This document shows, piece by piece, positions 22,618-31,838 of a stretch of DNA of 46,809 nucleotides (the first letter of the stretch is position 1; every line of letters starts with the position of its first letter). The position numbers were made by a program, and so were the translations under genes. The notes below the pieces were generated by a model. That model saw only the letters and a list, made by a program, of their open reading frames with translations, searched no databases and was not told the DNA's origin. Source of the DNA: Candidatus Magasanikiibacteriota bacterium (GTDB taxonomy: Bacteria; Patescibacteriota; Patescibacteriia; Magasanikbacterales; GWA2-37-8); contig JACRFW010000004.1 in the NCBI GenBank assembly GCA_016234265.1, positions 1-46,809 of the forward strand. The letters run 5' to 3'.

Positions 22618-23340
22618 TTATTTATATAAACCGCGCAATTGATTTAACTTCATATTAAACAGTTCCCACAATGAAGAAAAAATCGCCTGAAAAACTTTTA
22701 CCTTGGAATCGGCGTCATGCGCCCAGCTTACTGGTATCTGTTTAATAGGCAGGTAATGCAGAGTGCCGACATAGAGAAGTTCTGCGTCAAAACCCCAACG
22801 GTTTATCCGGGCTCGGGGGAAAATGATCGCGACCGCGGTCCTGGAAAAACACTTAAAACCACAGGTGAAATCAACTACGGACGGTACCAACAAATTTGAT
22901 AATTTTGTAAAACAATGACCGAGTAGTGTCCTCGTTTTTGATTCCCGTACGTTAATTTGCGACGCTGGCAGACGACGGCTACCAATTACAATCTGGTCGC
23001 CCGGGGCAAGCGTCTCTACCAAGAGGTTAAACTCTTCCAACGGTGTGGCTAGATCAACGTCAAAAAATACCACCCAATCCCCTTTGGATGCCAACGCCCC
23101 CTGACGCACCGCGTATCCTTTGCCTTGATTTTTTTGATAACTAATTATTTTAAAATTATATTTATTATTATACGCCGACAAAATCGCCAACGTTTGGTCG
23201 GTCGACCCATCATTCACAAAAATAATTTCTACTTTTTGATGTGTGGTAAGAAAAAATTGGCAGATCTTGTCAATGTTTTTCGGCAAACGCCTCTCTTCGT
23301 TATAGACCGGAATAACTATCGAAAAATTGATGTCGTCCAT
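22618..23340 (-). CDS. Dolichyl-phosphate glucosyltransferase-like GT2
   Basis: About 240 aa GT-A domain without clear C-terminal TM helices: IVIPVYNEERRLP, VNDGSTDQT, GKGYAVRQG, FFDVDLATP (metal motif) and NRWGFDAELLYVG. The GKGYA and RWGFD motifs are typical of ALG5-type dolichyl-phosphate glucose synthases and bacterial relatives that charge polyprenyl phosphate. ATG 23340 is preferred over GTG 23349, which overlaps the previous stop; GGTGAG lies just upstream. It is one of three close paralogues in the window (with 23343 and 31825) and probably supplies a lipid-linked sugar for a GT-C enzyme. Confidence 0.87.
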   Translation of the reverse strand: MDDINFSIVIPVYNEERRLPKNIDKICQFFLTTHQKVEIIFVNDGSTDQTLAILSAYNNKYNFKIISYQKNQGKGYAVRQGALASKGDWVVFFDVDLATPLEEFNLLVETLAPGDQIVIGSRRLPASQINVRESKTRTLLGHCFTKLSNLLVPSVVDFTCGFKCFSRTAVAIIFPRARINRWGFDAELLYVGTLHYLPIKQIPVSWAHDADSKVKVFQAIFSSLWELFNMKLNQLRGLYK

Positions 23341-23342
23341 AC

Positions 23343-24068
23343 TCACCACATTTTCTCATTATAAACGCCGCGCCAATCATTATACAAGATACGAAAAATA
23401 TCAAGTAACACCACCACGTAATCAAACTTCTTTACCGTAGTAGTCGGATCGTTCACCCAGACAACTGGAACCTCGACGATGTGAAAACCGCGTTTATGCG
23501 CTACATAGAGTATTTCCATATCAAATCCCCACCGATCGATCGTCTGATACTCAAAGACACTCTTAGCCCGAGCAGGAAAAAGTTTAAAACCGCACTGCGT
23601 ATCTTGATAGGGCAGGCCTAAAAACAATCGGATGACACTATTGCCCAGATTTGCTGCCCGTTCTTTGAACCACGACTGGTGGCGGATGATCCGCGAATCA
23701 GCCAAGCCTCGAGAAGCGATAACGACATCATCCTCTCTCGCCGCCCACCACAAAACTTCAAATTGATCAAGCGGCGTAGAAAGATCAGCGTCCATAAACA
23801 AAATATAGTCGCCTCGCGCCTCCTCTACTCCCCGTTTTATTGAGTACCCCTTACCGCGATTGGTCTCATTGCACAAGAGTCGTATCACTTTGTTCTGCAG
23901 AGCCACCTGCTCAACAAGTGACACAGAATTATCCGTTGAACAGTCATCAACCACTAGTATTTCCGTCACCCACTGCGGCCGGTCAGCAAAATATCTCTGA
24001 ATCGCGGCTAGGGTGTTGGCGATAACGGTGGCTTCATTGAAAATGGGAATGACAACGGATAAACGCAC
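23343..24068 (-). CDS. Dolichyl-phosphate glucosyltransferase-like GT2
   Basis: 241 aa. VVIPIFNEATV, VVDDCSTDNS, GKGYSIKRG, FMDADLSTP and DRWGFDMEILYVAHKRG show the same subfamily as its neighbour at 22618. It is predicted to load a sugar onto polyprenyl phosphate. It lies between that GT2 (2 nt) and the GT-C-like protein at 24120 (51 nt). The GT2-then-GT-C order here is the split counterpart of the fused gene at 1-2180, which suggests that this pair works together. Confidence 0.87.
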   Translation of the reverse strand: MRLSVVIPIFNEATVIANTLAAIQRYFADRPQWVTEILVVDDCSTDNSVSLVEQVALQNKVIRLLCNETNRGKGYSIKRGVEEARGDYILFMDADLSTPLDQFEVLWWAAREDDVVIASRGLADSRIIRHQSWFKERAANLGNSVIRLFLGLPYQDTQCGFKLFPARAKSVFEYQTIDRWGFDMEILYVAHKRGFHIVEVPVVWVNDPTTTVKKFDYVVVLLDIFRILYNDWRGVYNEKMW

Positions 24069-24119
24069 ACTATAGCTGTAGATATAAACAAAATCTTATT
24101 CCAACTCATTGCCTCTAAA

Positions 24120-25949
24120 CTACCACACTACCTTATATAAATAAACGCCGTTTGAAACAACCAGTTCCTGTAATTTCCCTTTTAAAAAGGACAGATCCCA
24201 TGTCGGATTCTGATTCCTATCCCAAACAATGTAATTAACCTCGCTCTTCTTGAGAATATCCATAATACCCTGGGAGCTCGCAACTTTTTTATACCCATCA
24301 AAAAGACGACTAAGGCCTTCATCACGCTTCGCCATGACAACAGGATTTTGTGCCGCCAATCCAAAACTATACGCATTGGGGCTAAAACCAGACCAATAGG
24401 AGGTCAAAAAACGATATATGAACGGATATTGTCGGTCGTCTCCGTAATCTCCAGGTCCCGACTCGTAATCCGAGCGCTTGAGGCGTGCCACAAAATCATT
24501 CCGCGTTTCTTTGTCTAAATACGCGTACACATACAGGGCATCAATAATTCTCTCGATCGGAGTATTAAAAACAAGTGCCTGGCTATGCCAGAATAGATCG
24601 TGGCGAGTGTACACGATCAAGTATTTCGCAAAAAATGCCTGCGAGTCTAAAATAACTCCTGGTTTTGGATCGCGATTGAGAACATCAAAAATTGGACGAT
24701 AGTCCTGTGCATGCTGGCGCAGGTCAAACGTAGCCAGCGTACCCAAATATTGCTGCCTGGCGGTAGTAAAAAAAGCCACAACAATCAACGCGACCAGCGC
24801 GATCCAACCATATTTCTGGACAAATTTCAATTGCATACTCTGTACCAGGGACCATGCTAGATAGGAACCGACCACAATAGAGGTTGGTATAGTAAAATAC
24901 CAAAAATAATGTAACAACTGAGGGCTCTGGCCGGTTATAACCTGCTGATTTAAACAGATCCAACTGGCCAAGACAATTGCCAACAGGAGCGGCAAAGACT
25001 CGTCTTTTCTATTCTTATAGGCATAGAGCGCCAACAAAATAAGCACTAACACGGAAAGTTTGCTGACCGGGTAAGGAGTATGATTATTAGTATCATCAAT
25101 AGCAAAATACATTATTTGCTTACCCATAGTGGAGTACGGAAAAGTGACTGTCCTCACCAGGGTGTACGACCCGACAACCAAGCCGATGGCCATAACGGCC
25201 AAAACCTTTTTTACCTGTACTGTCTTCCTGAAAACTATGTACACCAACAGTAAGCTACCTGTGAGCGCCCCGGCAAACGTCCAGGTGAAAGGATAAACAT
25301 AAAATAAGGTTCCAAATAACAAACCAGACCAGTATACATTCTTCCAGCGGTCTGACCTTAGACTTCTTATCAGTACGTTCAGGTAAGCAAACAGGGTCAA
25401 GAGCCCATAGAGCGGTATGATGGGTCGGACAAACATATTAAAATCCGGCCTCTCCATCGTCACCGGATCATGATAGAGCTTAACGAGCGTGTACCCGCCA
25501 ATAGTGAACAGAGCGATCGTGATAGCCAGGAGCTTGTTGCCGCCTGACAAATACAAAATGAAAAAATATATGAGCAAAGCCAAGCCAATAATCCCGAAGA
25601 TGGCGACAACATAGTACAACTGCGTAATGTAGAAAGCCATAACATCACCGAGCCCCAACAACCGAAGCGGGCCCAGGAAAAGATACTCAATGTATACTTG
25701 ATGCGGGTCAGACGAGGCATCTTTGCCAATTTTTAAATTATCATTACCCAAAGAATGCCCCTCAAGTATTTCTCTGCCTTTACCAAGATAATACGAATAA
25801 TCTACCCAACTGCCAATATCAACTCCTCGATACGAGTTGCCGGCTAATAGAGGATACAAGAAAGACGGCGAAATAACGAAAAAACCCAGTGCTGTTGCCA
25901 GCAAAACTATAGCTTTATGCTCAATGAAAAAATTACATAGTCTTTTCAT
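24120..25949 (-). CDS. Large GT-C-like membrane glycosyltransferase
   Basis: 609 aa, about 12 TM segments in the first 410 residues, then a soluble C-terminal part of about 200 residues. The first extracytoplasmic loop follows TM1 and carries GVDIGSWVDYSYYLGKG, where GT-C enzymes keep their acidic catalytic residue. LNQQVITGQSPQLLHYFWYF lies before the last TM helices. It is homologous to the C-terminal membrane half of the 1-2180 fusion. It probably uses a polyprenyl-phosphate sugar made by the adjacent GT2 genes. The family is not one I can name precisely, and the transferase role is inferred from topology and partnership. Confidence 0.75.
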   Translation of the reverse strand: MKRLCNFFIEHKAIVLLATALGFFVISPSFLYPLLAGNSYRGVDIGSWVDYSYYLGKGREILEGHSLGNDNLKIGKDASSDPHQVYIEYLFLGPLRLLGLGDVMAFYITQLYYVVAIFGIIGLALLIYFFILYLSGGNKLLAITIALFTIGGYTLVKLYHDPVTMERPDFNMFVRPIIPLYGLLTLFAYLNVLIRSLRSDRWKNVYWSGLLFGTLFYVYPFTWTFAGALTGSLLLVYIVFRKTVQVKKVLAVMAIGLVVGSYTLVRTVTFPYSTMGKQIMYFAIDDTNNHTPYPVSKLSVLVLILLALYAYKNRKDESLPLLLAIVLASWICLNQQVITGQSPQLLHYFWYFTIPTSIVVGSYLAWSLVQSMQLKFVQKYGWIALVALIVVAFFTTARQQYLGTLATFDLRQHAQDYRPIFDVLNRDPKPGVILDSQAFFAKYLIVYTRHDLFWHSQALVFNTPIERIIDALYVYAYLDKETRNDFVARLKRSDYESGPGDYGDDRQYPFIYRFLTSYWSGFSPNAYSFGLAAQNPVVMAKRDEGLSRLFDGYKKVASSQGIMDILKKSEVNYIVWDRNQNPTWDLSFLKGKLQELVVSNGVYLYKVVW

Positions 25950-25960
25950 AGCTTTTTGTC

Positions 25961-26695
25961 TTATACTACTTCTGTATTTTTCTGATACACCGCGAGCAAC
26001 GAAACTCCGAATGGAAAGTCGATCAACCTAAGCAATGGTAACTCAGCCTTAAAAATAGCATAAAAAACAGCATTTAACGTCGATAACCGCTCAAAGGAGT
26101 CTTTATCTTTTAATTTAAACAGCTTGATAATGAAACGCATGAAGACGATCGGTGGAAAAAGAAAAAAATTAAAGTAACTGACTTTATTTTTGGTCCACCC
26201 TGATACAAATAGAGCCTCCAGGCTCTTTTTGTCATAACGCCTCTGGTGCATAAGATATTCATCGTGCGCCGACCATAAAAAGGAAAAAGCAGGGACAAAA
26301 CAAATAAAAATGCCTCCGGGTTTGAGCACTCTTTTGATTTCTTGGGTAGCACCCTGATCGTCTTTTAAATGCTCAAAAACATCCAGGGCAATGACAAGAT
26401 CAAAATTGCCATCGCCAAACGGAAGAGAGTTTGCTTCGCCTCTATACAAATTTTTTAATCTTTGCTCTGAACAAAAACGCAGAGCTTCCTCCGATACATC
26501 CAATGAATATACTGTTCCAAACGACTCCAACAATTTACTGTTCAAACCAGTGCCACAACCGACATCAAGAATTTTCAAATTACCAGAATGAATAAAATAT
26601 CTTTTTACCAGTAGCCGTAACAATCGTGCCCGCACCCTTGTCCACCAATGTTCCTTTTCTACTTTATACAGCACGCCATAAGCTTCTACGTTCAT
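25961..26695 (-). CDS. SAM-dependent methyltransferase
   Basis: About 244 aa. The N-terminal E-HWW-R pattern (EKEHWWTRVRARLL) is typical of one group of glycan-cluster methyltransferases. SAM motif I is ILDVGCGTGLNS, followed by LVIALDVFEHLKDD and IKRVLKPGG. ATG 26695 (MNVEAYG) is chosen over the track's upstream TTG 26719, which would overlap the GT-C stop. The C-terminal 70 residues hold hydrophobic helices that may touch the membrane. The methyl acceptor is unknown, possibly a lipid-linked sugar. Confidence 0.85.
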   Translation of the reverse strand: MNVEAYGVLYKVEKEHWWTRVRARLLRLLVKRYFIHSGNLKILDVGCGTGLNSKLLESFGTVYSLDVSEEALRFCSEQRLKNLYRGEANSLPFGDGNFDLVIALDVFEHLKDDQGATQEIKRVLKPGGIFICFVPAFSFLWSAHDEYLMHQRRYDKKSLEALFVSGWTKNKVSYFNFFLFPPIVFMRFIIKLFKLKDKDSFERLSTLNAVFYAIFKAELPLLRLIDFPFGVSLLAVYQKNTEVV

Positions 26696-26712
26696 ATTAC
26701 AACAAATAGCTT

Positions 26713-28209
26713 TTACCAAAATGTATAAAACAACAATTGCACAATTATACTTTGCGCGGCCAAAAGCGCGAGGAAAGCTGAAAAAAACTTCTTATCTTCT
26801 AGAACGAAAAAGGGGCTGTAAAAAAAGAGAAAAAAGGGGACAATAAAAAGCCAAATCCTTCCTACTTCGCCCTGAAATATACCAACTATTAAGAAAAATG
26901 TCAAATTAAAAAGTCCGAATTTAAACCATAGAGCGCTCTTTTGGAAACTCTCCGGCCACTGCCGTATAAACACAACGAGTAGTGGTATGCCAAAATAAAA
27001 ACCAAACTCCAGCACATTCATAAACATGTATCCAAAATAGACCAAAAGAGAAGAAAAATTACTTTCTACCAAAGCACTATTATAGCTGCGCGCTATAAAA
27101 AAATTCGTCACGGGTGAATAACCTGTCAGCAACCACAAAATAACAAAGACGGTAAGAAAAGATGCCCCGCTCAGTATAACCCTCAAAATAATTTTCCACT
27201 TATCCGCTGGCGCTGTTCTGATGAGATAAACAATAAAAGCCAAGAAACACGGCCCGAGAAGAAGAAACAAAAAATTACCTAAAACCCCCAGAGCCATAAA
27301 AACACCGGCTGCCACCGACCAGCTCATTTTTTCTTTCCAACCAAAGAAGGCCGCCACCAGGGCATACGAAACTACCGCCACAAATATTGCTTCCACGGAG
27401 GTGGCGGAAAAAAGCACCAGCGCGGGGGAAAAAACCATCATTGAGATAATAGAACGCGCCTCCTTTCCCCCTCGCCAACGCTCGGCAACATAAAAAATAG
27501 GTATAAAAGAAAGACTCGCCGTCATAATCAGCAAAACGGCCATTCCCAATAACCCAACTGAAAAAAACTGTTGCCAACCATATAAAACTAAAGGATAACC
27601 CGGCGGATGAAGCTGCACATGCACCGGCAACCGTGGTATGAGCGAAATAAAATTGCGTAAAAAATCGGGAGCATCTTTAATAAAAGGCAGGGCTCCGGTA
27701 TATTCCCAGTATGTGCGCGTCAGCGGATCAATAATACTGGAGACCCCGCCCCGTATTCCGGCGACGGCCAGGGCAAAACCGATAAATACCGTCATGGTTA
27801 CAATGAGGAACTGCCATCGTTTGAGCCGTTCAAAATAGGAACGGAAGTAAATAAACAAGAAAGCAATGGCTGACGCCAAGCCCAGCCACATAAAACTCTC
27901 AAGACGCGGAGAAGGCACAGCGTAAAAAAACCACCGGTCCGACCAATACCCTCTGATCCGGAGAGAAACTCCATATTTTAAAACCAACTCCCCGCCGAGC
28001 AACGTTGCCGTGGCGACAAAAAGCTGCTTGATCCGCTGGTCAATTTTTGCCAGATAGTTCCAGTAAACAGCAGAAAAAATGATACAAAATAAAAGAAAAC
28101 CAACCATCCCGAGCAGGATATGCGGTAATTTCTCATCCCAGGCGGAGGTATACGATTGCCCCGTAACCCGTGAAATCAGACGATAAAAAAATGGCGTAAA
28201 ATTACTCAT
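26713..28209 (-). CDS. GT-C membrane glycosyltransferase (PMT/ArnT-like)
   Basis: 498 aa with about 11-12 TM segments. The motif LHPPGYPLVLYGWQQFF after a luminal-type loop is a hallmark of GT39-like transferases, in which the loop helps bind the polyprenyl-phosphate donor. It overlaps the preceding GT4 by 8 nt. It should act on the outer face of the membrane, adding a sugar from a polyprenyl carrier. Donor and acceptor are unknown. Confidence 0.82.
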   Translation of the reverse strand: MSNFTPFFYRLISRVTGQSYTSAWDEKLPHILLGMVGFLLFCIIFSAVYWNYLAKIDQRIKQLFVATATLLGGELVLKYGVSLRIRGYWSDRWFFYAVPSPRLESFMWLGLASAIAFLFIYFRSYFERLKRWQFLIVTMTVFIGFALAVAGIRGGVSSIIDPLTRTYWEYTGALPFIKDAPDFLRNFISLIPRLPVHVQLHPPGYPLVLYGWQQFFSVGLLGMAVLLIMTASLSFIPIFYVAERWRGGKEARSIISMMVFSPALVLFSATSVEAIFVAVVSYALVAAFFGWKEKMSWSVAAGVFMALGVLGNFLFLLLGPCFLAFIVYLIRTAPADKWKIILRVILSGASFLTVFVILWLLTGYSPVTNFFIARSYNSALVESNFSSLLVYFGYMFMNVLEFGFYFGIPLLVVFIRQWPESFQKSALWFKFGLFNLTFFLIVGIFQGEVGRIWLFIVPFFLFFYSPFFVLEDKKFFSAFLALLAAQSIIVQLLFYTFW

Positions 28210-29329
28210 GGTGATAAAAAATAAAATCTTTCATAAGCGCCGAGCGCGCTTCCCAGCTGTACTGCCCGATGTTCTCCCGCAACTTTCCGGCCGCTTGTTG
28301 ATACTTGCTCTCGTCCTCAAGAACGGAACGGATTGCCCGCGCCAGATCTTCTCTGTTATCCGGTTGGAAAAAAACTGCTTCATCATCTTTCACTACTTCG
28401 CGCATTGCCGGTAAGTCGGAAATAACCATCGGGGTGCCGGAGGCCATATATTCAAACAATTTCAGAGGCGACGTATAGAGTGCGCCGATCTTCTCTTTGC
28501 CGCTGTTTGGCAGGACCACTACGTCCGCCGCTTTGTTCCAATACGGCATCAATCGGTGCTCCTGCCAGCCAATAATATGCAGGTTAGGTGAACGATATGT
28601 TTGCTTAAATTTCTCCACGTCTTCAGTTGTGCCGCCTACTATATACACATGGATATCGACAGACAAAAGCAACGCCGCTTCAGCCAGAGTACTAGCGCCT
28701 TTCCACTCATACAAGTGCCCGGTATATACTACGATCTTTTGGCCAGCCGGCAAATGGAGTTTTGTCCGACACTCGGCGGGGGTGTCAAAGATCTGAAACT
28801 GATGAACATCCACCGCGTCGCGGGCGACCAATATCTTTTTACCATCTACCCCCTCCCCCACCAGAGCCTGCTTGATACCGTCGCTTATCACCACGATTCC
28901 TTTCGCCCGCTGCCAGGCACGGCGATGAAACCAAGCAATTTTGCCCGGCACGGTATGAATTTCATAAAAAATCGGACCCGGCAAAACAAGCGCCGGTAAT
29001 AAATCACGAGTATGGCACGGAACCTTCTTACCCCTCACATACCAACGGGCAGCAATAGTAAAGGTGAGGGTTTCGAGCCAGAAACTAAACCACTTGAAAA
29101 ACTTCCCTGACAAAAAATCAATACACCAAAGTTTAGTAATAGTAAAATTTTTGTCCACCTGATAATACTCAAACGGAACAACGCTAATAGTGTTATGTCG
29201 CCGCGGCACAACCAGCTCAATCTGAACACCCTGCCGCACCAAAGATTCACAGGTCTTCATAATTTGAATCCCGTGCGCTTTTTCGGTCGGAAGCCGGATG
29301 TTGGCGATGTAAAAAATCTTACTGCTCAT
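28202..29329 (-). CDS. GT4 family glycosyltransferase (GT-B fold)
   Basis: 375 aa. The N-terminal Rossmann half starts FYIANIRLPTEKAHGIQ. The C-terminal half has VVYTGHLYEWKGA and the donor-binding segment SPLKLFEYMASGTPMVISDLPAMREVV, where the E-x7-E-like region binds the NDP-sugar in GT4. It is cytoplasmic and retaining. It overlaps the methyltransferase 3' end by 4 nt and the GT-C 5' end by 8 nt. Sugar specificity cannot be read. Confidence 0.88.
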   Translation of the reverse strand: MSSKIFYIANIRLPTEKAHGIQIMKTCESLVRQGVQIELVVPRRHNTISVVPFEYYQVDKNFTITKLWCIDFLSGKFFKWFSFWLETLTFTIAARWYVRGKKVPCHTRDLLPALVLPGPIFYEIHTVPGKIAWFHRRAWQRAKGIVVISDGIKQALVGEGVDGKKILVARDAVDVHQFQIFDTPAECRTKLHLPAGQKIVVYTGHLYEWKGASTLAEAALLLSVDIHVYIVGGTTEDVEKFKQTYRSPNLHIIGWQEHRLMPYWNKAADVVVLPNSGKEKIGALYTSPLKLFEYMASGTPMVISDLPAMREVVKDDEAVFFQPDNREDLARAIRSVLEDESKYQQAAGKLRENIGQYSWEARSALMKDFIFYHHE

Positions 29330-29985
29330 ACCACTCTAAAAAACAATCCTAACGAAAATTTTTCCTTTCCCATTTTCGGACGAAATTTAGTTATGACCCA
29401 ATCAACACAAAGCACCCCTGGAACTAAAATTATTTTTAGCACACGAGGCAAAGCCATTTCCAATTGTGAAAAGGCGGCCGAAGCTGGCCCAAAACCAAAT
29501 GGTCTGATCTGAACAGTCGTAAAACCAATTTCCGTAAAAATTTTCTGCAGAGTTTCTTTGGTATAACGCCAATAGTCGTGCGGGTCGGGATGATAACTGA
29601 CCAAAAACGGCACGGCGCCTATCAGTTGTCCACCGGGTTTAAGCACACGTTTAATTTCTGACAACACCAAACGATGATTATACAAATGTTCCAGCACATT
29701 AAAAAACAGTACCACATCAACACTCTCTGCGGCATAGGGCAAAGTATCTTTTTCCAAATCAATCGGCTGGCTGCCTCCATCTGTTTTTTCAAAACCAAGG
29801 TCCAAGCACTCTATCAGCGTGCCTGGCTCTCGTTTCAAAAAACGATGATAGCTGGCCAAAGTCTTCCCGCTGCCAACATCCAGTACTTTTCCCCCAATGA
29901 TCTCGGGAAAGCACTCCTCGTTCATAAAGATGCGGTAGAGATCTTTGCCGCGCCACATTTCGCGCCACACTGATAAAATGTTCAT
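29326..29985 (-). CDS. SAM-dependent methyltransferase
   Basis: 219 aa. VLDVGSGKTLASYH is a degenerate motif I (GSGK instead of GxGxG). VDVVLFFNVLEHLYNHR and IKRVLKPGGQLIGAVPF follow, then HDYWRYTKETL, which recurs in glycan-cluster methyltransferases. The gene overlaps asnB and the next GT4 by 4 nt each. The acceptor is unknown. Confidence 0.82.
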   Translation of the reverse strand: MNILSVWREMWRGKDLYRIFMNEECFPEIIGGKVLDVGSGKTLASYHRFLKREPGTLIECLDLGFEKTDGGSQPIDLEKDTLPYAAESVDVVLFFNVLEHLYNHRLVLSEIKRVLKPGGQLIGAVPFLVSYHPDPHDYWRYTKETLQKIFTEIGFTTVQIRPFGFGPASAAFSQLEMALPRVLKIILVPGVLCVDWVITKFRPKMGKEKFSLGLFFRVV

Positions 29986-31838
29986 ATGGTATCTTTTATA
30001 AACTGCTCATACCACAACTGCCACATGACCATGGCCCAAATAATATTCAGGTTATACACTTCCCCGGTCAGATGCTTCTGCCACACCTCGCGCACCGCTT
30101 CCTGGTTAAAATAGGCCGGCTCAAGCCGGGAAAGAATTTTTTCCACCGGAGAGCGGAGTTCGGCGCGCAGCCACTTGGCCATCGGCGTAAACCAGCCGCG
30201 TTTCTCCTCACGCAGCAAGTGATCTGGCAGATACTCACGGATTGCCTCCCGCCAGATATACTTTCCTTGAAACCGGTGCCAGTTAGAAAGATTGGTTTTC
30301 ATTTTCCAATGTGTTGGTATGCGGGCCGCCAGCTCTACCAAACGATAATCTAAAATCGGCACGCGCTCTTCCAACCCGTGCGCCATCGTCATCTTGTCGG
30401 ACCGCAGAAGAGATTCATCAACGAGCCAGCTCTGCCGGTCAAGTTGCATAAATTGTTTTTCAAAATCGCCTAGGTTCCCACCACTAAAGTAACGCTGATG
30501 CAAATAGTACTCGCTCACCTTGGGGCGATAGACGCCTGGGTTGATCACTCTGGAGAGAAGGGCCTCTTTCTGGGCAAGAAATGCCAGCGCCCGCTGCTCG
30601 TTTGGCGGTAAGGCAAGCTGGCGAACTACCATATCTTTTCCGGCAATGCGGAGCACTGCTCCTCCAAGACTTCTCACAGTCCGGGGTAACCGCTGGTACC
30701 GGGAAATTAAATTGCTGTAGAAGTAACGGGGATAACCGCCAAACAGCTCATCGGCTCCGTCACCGCCGAGAACTACTGCTACCTGTTCTTTAGCCATTTT
30801 AGACAAAAGAAAGATCGCACCGGCCGTCGGATTAAAATTTGGCTCATCCAGATGCCAGGCAATAGTTGCTAAATTGTTCTCAATATCTTTCGCTGAGATA
30901 GTAAGTTCATAGTGATCGGTGCCATAAAATTTCGCGGTCTGCCGCGCTAAGAAAAAATCAGCATTAAATTTTTCTTGGCTGTTCTGAACAGAAAAACCGA
31001 CCGAAAAAGTCTTGACGCTGCCCGCACTGCATTGTTTCACCCGACCGAGCACTGCGGTTGAATCCAACCCGCCGCTCAGAAATACACCCACCGGCCGATC
31101 GGATATAAGTTGACGTTTTACTGAATCATCAAACAAACGGCGGATCTCCTTTTTCGCGTCTTCATATAAACCAAGATCTTCAAAACGGTCAACCTGCCAA
31201 TACTTTTTTATTACTACCGTAGCGCCATGCAATTTCAAGTAGCTCGCCGCCGGTAATTTTTTAATGCCGCGAAACATGGTATACGGCTCGGGAATGTAGA
31301 GCAGCTGGAAATATAAGTTGAATGCTTCCGGATCAACTTCCCGGGGGATGTCATGGACTAAAAGGCTCTTTATCTCCGAAGAAAATATCAGCCGGGTGCC
31401 GTCGTAAAAATAATACAGAGGTTTCACACCACTCTGGTCGCGCGCCAAATAGAGCTCATTCGTCCGCATATCCCACAAAGCAAAAGCAAAGATGCCGTTA
31501 AATTTTTTGACGCACTCTATCCCCCATTCGCGGTAAGCATACAAAATAACTTCTGTGTCACTCTGCGAGCGGAATAAATATTTTTTCTCAAGCTCTTGGC
31601 GCAATTCTTGAAAATTATAAATTTCCCCGTTAAAAACGATCACGAGCTCGCGCGCAGCGTCCCACATGGGTTGTTTGCCGCGTTCTGACAAATCAATAAT
31701 GGACAGACGATTGTGCCCCAGTGATATCGTTTCACCGACAAAAAGATCAGTCCGGTCGGGACCGCGGTGATGCGTCCGTTCGTTCATCTTCTGAATGAGT
31801 TCCGCATTCTTGAAGTTGAAACCGTTAATGCCGCACAT
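29982..31838 (-). CDS. asnB: Asparagine synthase (glutamine-hydrolysing)-family amidotransferase
   Basis: 618 aa. MCGINGF exposes the Cys2 nucleophile of the glutaminase domain; LGHNRLSIIDLS and FNGEIYNFQELR follow. The synthetase domain has the ATP PP-loop VFLSGGLDSTAVLG. Family length and domain order are complete. Genuine AsnB makes asparagine, but copies inside glycan clusters often amidate sugar carboxyls or act in glycan modification. With UXS and UGDH-like genes nearby, amidation of an acidic sugar is possible (inference). It overlaps the upstream GT2 by 14 nt. Confidence 0.9.
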   Translation of the reverse strand: MCGINGFNFKNAELIQKMNERTHHRGPDRTDLFVGETISLGHNRLSIIDLSERGKQPMWDAARELVIVFNGEIYNFQELRQELEKKYLFRSQSDTEVILYAYREWGIECVKKFNGIFAFALWDMRTNELYLARDQSGVKPLYYFYDGTRLIFSSEIKSLLVHDIPREVDPEAFNLYFQLLYIPEPYTMFRGIKKLPAASYLKLHGATVVIKKYWQVDRFEDLGLYEDAKKEIRRLFDDSVKRQLISDRPVGVFLSGGLDSTAVLGRVKQCSAGSVKTFSVGFSVQNSQEKFNADFFLARQTAKFYGTDHYELTISAKDIENNLATIAWHLDEPNFNPTAGAIFLLSKMAKEQVAVVLGGDGADELFGGYPRYFYSNLISRYQRLPRTVRSLGGAVLRIAGKDMVVRQLALPPNEQRALAFLAQKEALLSRVINPGVYRPKVSEYYLHQRYFSGGNLGDFEKQFMQLDRQSWLVDESLLRSDKMTMAHGLEERVPILDYRLVELAARIPTHWKMKTNLSNWHRFQGKYIWREAIREYLPDHLLREEKRGWFTPMAKWLRAELRSPVEKILSRLEPAYFNQEAVREVWQKHLTGEVYNLNIIWAMVMWQLWYEQFIKDTI

